From contig JAOBSW010000761.1 of NCBI GenBank assembly GCA_026214975.1, forward strand, positions 35,402-99,401: a stretch of 64,000 nt of DNA, read 5' to 3'. The stretch is from Gentiana macrophylla (lineage: Eukaryota > Streptophyta > Magnoliopsida > Gentianales > Gentianaceae). Both the position numbers and the translations under genes were made by a program. Every line of letters starts with the position of its first letter. Positions within the stretch are counted from its first letter, which is position 1. Positions 60,030 to 64,000 of this stretch are shown one piece after another. The notes under the pieces were generated by a model. It did no database searches, was not told the origin of the DNA, and worked only from the letters and a program-made list of their open reading frames with translations.

Positions 60030-60640
60030 GATTCTTACACCACAATGATGTGTGGATACTTGATTACGGAGCATCCTACCATATTTGTCCAAAGCAGTGG
60101 TTTTTACTTATGAAGCTTGAGATAGATGGTGGTCAAATCTATATGGCCATGACAAGGTTTGCAAAGTTGTGGGAATTGGCTCAGTAAAGTTAAGGGCGAG
60201 AGGATGGTAAATTTTGTACCTTTGAAAGATGTAAGACATGTTCCATGAGATGACCAAGAATTTGGTATCTCTCGATCCTCTTGGGCTGACAAGGGGTTCA
60301 ATTTCAAGGGTGAAGGTGGGCGGTGAATGTCTTTAAAGATTGATTGTAGTCCTCAAAGGCATCAAGAGGAACCTTGTATATATTACAAGGATCTCATATC
60401 ACCAGACACCTTCTTCTTTATTGCATCCTCGGTGATTCTGAGTCTCAATGAGACTCAGTATGGCACATGAGACTTAGTCACATGGGTGAAAAAGGGGTAT
60501 CTGAGTTCTTTCTTATTGAGTTTTCTTGGGGATATAAGGTCAAGAATCTGGACTTTTGTGAACATTGTGTGTTTGGGAAGTTGCATAGAAGTAAATTCAG
60601 CGAGGGTTGCACAATACAAAGGCAACACTTGATTATATCC
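60030..60640 (+). pseudogene. Protease and GAG-pre-integrase of Copia C
   Basis: VWILDYGASYHICP (about 60049-60090) is the protease active site with Tyr where the family has Ser or Thr (D-Y-G-A). WHMRLSHMGEKG and LDFCEHCVFGK (about 60460-60585) give the HHCC zinc module of integrase with all four ligands visible. Confidence 0.83.
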
Positions 60641-61200
60641 ATTAATTCTTGAGGGTCCATCAAGAGTTGAGTCATTGGGTGGTCACGAGATACTTTGTGT
60701 CATTCATAGATGACTATTCAAGGATGACTTGGGTGGTGATGATGAAGAACAAAAGTGATGCATTCGATAACTTCAAGCGATGGAAGGCCCTGAGTGGAGA
60801 ATCGGTTAGGCAAGAAAATCAAAAGCCGTCTGGATAATGGTGCGGAATTCTCTTTGGACGGATTTTGATTCATTTTGTGCGGTGAGGTATTGCCGGACAT
60901 CATTTGTAAGAATACACCTCGTGAGAATGGTGTATGTTGAAAGGATGAATCAAACTCTCTTGGAGAGGGCAAGATGTATGCTTTCTCAAGTTTGGTTTAT
61001 CAAGGAGATTTTGGGCGGAAAGCATTAAGGCGAAACATTACTTAATCAGAGGAGTCCTCACCACGAGAATCAATCTCAAGACACCATTTGAGATGTGGTC
61101 GAGGCAAGCCCTTGACTACTCAGTTCTAAGGGTTTTGGAAGATACGACTTACTATCATGTTAGTGAAGGAAGTTGGAGCCAAGAGCCAAGAAGGAGTGTT
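60641..61200 (+). pseudogene. Integrase core of Copia C
   Basis: FVSFIDDYSRMTWVVMMKNK at about 60690-60750, then a damaged DNG-EF segment near 60835 and an ENGVCERMNQTLLERARCML-like segment near 60925-60975 with the catalytic Glu. Frame changes near 60660, 60790 and 60930. Confidence 0.8.
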
Positions 61201-61639
61201 TGTGGGGTATGGTGATGGAGTAAAGGATATAGAATTTGGTCATCGGCCCGAGTCGAGAGTAATCCTCGGCCGAGGGCGTTGTGTTTGATGAAAATTCTAT
61301 GTTAAACTCATCGAGTGGAGAGGTGCGAGTGCGAAACCGAGTCTTTGAATCGATAGTGTTGAGAAGCAGGTGGAGCTTGAGGTGGAGTCTCGCGATATGC
61401 AACAATCGGTGGATCCAAATCAACAACTATCTTGTCCACGGATAATGAACGAGAATCGATCAAGCCCGGTCTGCTTGAGACCTCGTGGGCCATACTAAAC
61501 ATTGATCGTGAGTCTAGTTTGCCGTGACTAGAGAAGATCTAATGTTGGGATACCTCAAGAGATATTGATATGATGATTTTTTGGATATGCACTCCAAGTT
61601 CTTTGAAGAAGTAGAGGTTCTTGAACCCACTACTTACTG

Positions 61640-62330
61640 AGGAAAGCGATGACATGTCTGAAGCATCTCGGTGGCATGCGGCCATGGGAGATGAAATGGA
61701 GTCATTATTGAAGAATCGGACTTGGGAATTGGTCAAGCGACCCTCTTGACAAAGGGGTTGTGACTTGTAAATGGATCTTCAAGAAAAGGAAGGAATAACA
61801 AAAGCGAAGAAATTCGGGTATAAGGCACGTTTGGTTGCAAGAGGATTGATCAAAAGGAAGGGTTGACTTTGATGAAATATTTTCACGGTGGTCGGACACA
61901 CACTTCAATCAGTGTTACTAGCAATGGTGGCACGCGCGGGATCACGGAACTTGAGCAATTAGATGTGAAGCGCTTTCTACATGGTGAGGTGGATAAGGAG
62001 ATATACATGACCGCGACTGAGGGTTTTCAAGTTCTGGCAAAGATAACTATGTTTGCAAGTTGAAGAAATCATTGTATGGTTTGAAGCAAGCTCCAAGGCG
62101 GTGGTATAAAAGGTTTGTGATGTTTCATACTTCAGCCGGGTTATATGAAGTCCATATGGTATTTGTGTTTACTCTGATCTGTTGAAAGATGGATCATATA
62201 TCTATCTTGTCTGTATGTGGATGACATCTTGATAGGCTGACAAGGAAGTCGATGTTCAAAATGAAGAAGAACCTTCTAGAGTCTTTGAGTTTGAAATGAA
62301 GGATTTGGGTCTTTGCCAAGAAAATCTTGG
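61640..62330 (+). pseudogene. Reverse transcriptase of Copia C
   Basis: MSEASRWHAAMGDEMESLLK near 61655-61715, [14 protein letters not shown] near 61765, KARLVARG near 61825, QLDVKRFLHGEVDKEIYM (61950-62010), [17 protein letters not shown] near 62055-62105, and the catalytic YVDD at about 62214-62225. Several frameshifts separate these. Confidence 0.87.
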
Positions 62331-62589
62331 GGATGGAGATGCGGAGATAGAAGTCGGAAGAAGTTGTTCTTGTCTCGGCGAGGGTTATGTCTGAGAAGAT
62401 ATTAGCCAAGTTTGGGATGTCTGTTTGCCAAAACCAATAGATACTCTATGGCATCAAATGTTCATTTATACATTTATGCTTCTGATCGGTGAAGAGAAGG
62501 AGTATATGTCAAAAAGTTCCTATGCTAAAGTGCGATTTAGCGATCGATGTATGCCATGGTATGCACTTAGGCTGATTTAGCTCGAGCGT

Positions 62590-63115
62590 CGGATGTTGTC
62601 GGCGAGTTTATGGCTCAGCACGGAAAGGAACACTGGAAAATTTGTTAAAAGGATATTCAATTACACGAGAGAATACACGGTGATGTTGGTCTCATTTATG
62701 GTGGTGATCTTTGGTGGTCGGTCCACGAATTCTTGTGATCTGATTATCTGCAGTGATGTTGTGATGAAAATCAATGGTGGTTATGTGTTTACATTGGAAA
62801 ATGCGGGTGGTGGAAATTTGAGGCTCTGCCAGGCTACGATAGCCTTATCAACTACTGAAGCAGAATATATGGCTCTTACTGAAGCAGTTAAGGAGGGTGT
62901 CTGGTTGAAGGGGCTAGTCAATGATTTGGGGTTGCATCAGGATCAGGCTGATATATATTGTGACAGTCTAAGTGCAATATGTTTAGCCAAGGATCAGGTT
63001 CATCATGAGAGAACCAAGCATATTGATGTCAGGTATCATTTTCTGCGAAATGAGAAGAGGTTGTAGTAGTAGAAGATTGGCACAAGGAGAATCCTGGCGA
63101 TATGTTCACTAAACC
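62590..63115 (+). pseudogene. RNase H of Copia C
   Basis: The 157-residue frame 62593-63066 includes a damaged DADYAGD region, then QATIALSTTEAEYMALTEAV (catalytic Glu) and CDSLSAICLAKDQVHHERTK with HIDVRYHFLR. The final DMFTKPI-type end lies in a shifted frame near 63105. Confidence 0.88.
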
Positions 63116-63329
63116 GATTCAGTGAGAGTAAGTTCGGCTTTGCACTGGACTTACTGAATATTCAAAGCTTATAACTGTTTTGGAACTCTCTGAGGCGGTC
63201 GGTGGAGTGGATCTTCTATGGAGATAGTCTGGTACAAGTACATCCGGCATTGACAGATGCATCCGGTACAAGTACATCCAGTTATGCAATCTGTTTGACC
63301 TCTAGTGAGTTGAAGTCAAGGTGGAGATT

Positions 63330-63855
63330 TGTCGGTAGGTGACTTAAACTCGCATCTGGGTGGAACCAATCGAAGACTGAAATTGTGTGATGGGCCGGTG
63401 AGAAGTGTATTCAATTGCATGCATCGTTAGGGTGGAGTCTATCGAGGCTTCAACAGGTGACTATCGGCCAGGTGGTGTCTGCGAGTGCACGAATCTGACG
63501 AGGGTCCCACATCCGCCAATTACATTATGTGATGACTATACAGGTGTCATTAAAAAAGGAGGACACGTGTAGGGGTATTTATGGTGCATCAGGAAAAGAT
63601 TCCTTGCGGCTAGGGTTTAGGGATTTGTGCCTATAAATACAATTGTTGTCTCATTATCTGTGTGTGTTGAAATCATAAATTCAAATTGCATAATAAAATA
63701 TCTCTTTTACGCCCGTGGTTTTTACCTCTCCCAATCGAGGGGTTTCCACGTTAAATCATGTTCTTCTTGTTTACGTTTTCTCCTTTTGATTGTTTATGTT
63801 TGATTGCTTACATTTATTTCTTGCATCCCAAGTTATCTCCATCCGTTTTATAACA
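63330..63855 (+). repeat. 3' LTR of Copia C
   Basis: 526 bp, partner of 58615-59130, following the purine tract at 63317-63329. After 63855 about 145 bases remain with no recognised feature. Confidence 0.9.
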
Positions 63856-64000
63856 AATACCAATCGATTTAGTTCCTCCTCACGGGCGTGAAGTGAAAAT
63901 CCGTTTGGTCCGGATAAATGGACGGTGAATCACCGGTTGTGGGTCGTTTTACCAAATTCTTATGTCCAGTTTGAATCAAGTTTGGTAAGTCATAGTTATC

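Larger units (their letters stand above)
58615..63855 (+). mobile_element. Copia element C (full length, degraded)
   Basis: 5.24 kb with LTRs 58615-59130 and 63330-63855, both TGTC...ATAACA. A primer site TGGTATCGGAGGC lies two bases after the 5' LTR, and the purine tract AAGGTGGAGA precedes the 3' LTR. gag-protease-integrase-RT-RNase H order shows it is Copia. The flanks (ATCTT and AATAC) do not match, so the target duplication is lost or the ends recombined. Most frames are broken. Confidence 0.9.

Overview
The window is nuclear DNA of a flowering plant, most likely a eudicot. The evidence is one intron-containing R2R3-MYB gene of the MYB44/70/73/77 type, a plant B3-domain (REM-like) remnant, and a dense set of plant transposable elements: Ty1-copia, Ty3-gypsy of Athila/Tat type, Stowaway and Mutator-like MITEs, and a tRNA-derived SINE. 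I can support only one intact protein-coding gene. Nearly everything else is mobile DNA with coding regions broken by small indels.

Layout. 1-5996: Copia element A on the minus strand, its 3' LTR cut by the window edge. 5997-8186: AT-rich intergenic DNA with (TA)n tracts, one foldback element and two Stowaway MITEs with TA target duplications, ending in the MYB promoter. 8187-9586: the MYB gene in two exons. 9587-10998: intergenic. 10999-51885: one Copia element (B) that has been inflated to 40.9 kb by three further insertions, each inside the last. 51986-53927: a solo gypsy LTR. 55195-55418: a SINE with a 17-bp target duplication beside a B3-domain remnant (55809-56770). 56830-57345: a minus-strand solo LTR of the Copia C family. 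57760-57929 and 58365-58603: two inverted-repeat elements. 58615-63855: full-length Copia C on the plus strand.

The nested block can be unpacked to the base because each level keeps its target-site duplication. Copia B (TSD CAATG, 178-bp LTRs) was hit just after its protease motif by a non-autonomous gypsy derivative (TSD ATTCA), which is now an LTR-interior-LTR-interior-LTR tandem array. The third LTR of that array was hit by a minus-strand Athila-like element (TSD ATAGT, 2.03-kb LTRs). An accessory ORF of that element was hit by a plus-strand Athila-like element (TSD CTTAA, 2.37-kb LTRs). Removing each insertion rejoins the sequence, and in two cases the reading frame, of the host element.

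The most unusual signals are: a 31-nt copy of the 5' half of tRNA-Asp inside the innermost Athila-like element, whose own primer site pairs with the other end of the same tRNA; a short conserved reading frame after integrase shared by the two Athila-like elements; two neighbouring accessory ORFs of the plant transposon/ATHILA ORF type in the minus-strand element; paired GGACCGGTCC palindromes recurring in these elements; and a dimeric minisatellite in the leader of Copia A. Differences between near-identical repeat copies cluster at CG/CAG/CTG sites and as one-base indels, so part of the ORF breakage may be sequencing error rather than decay.
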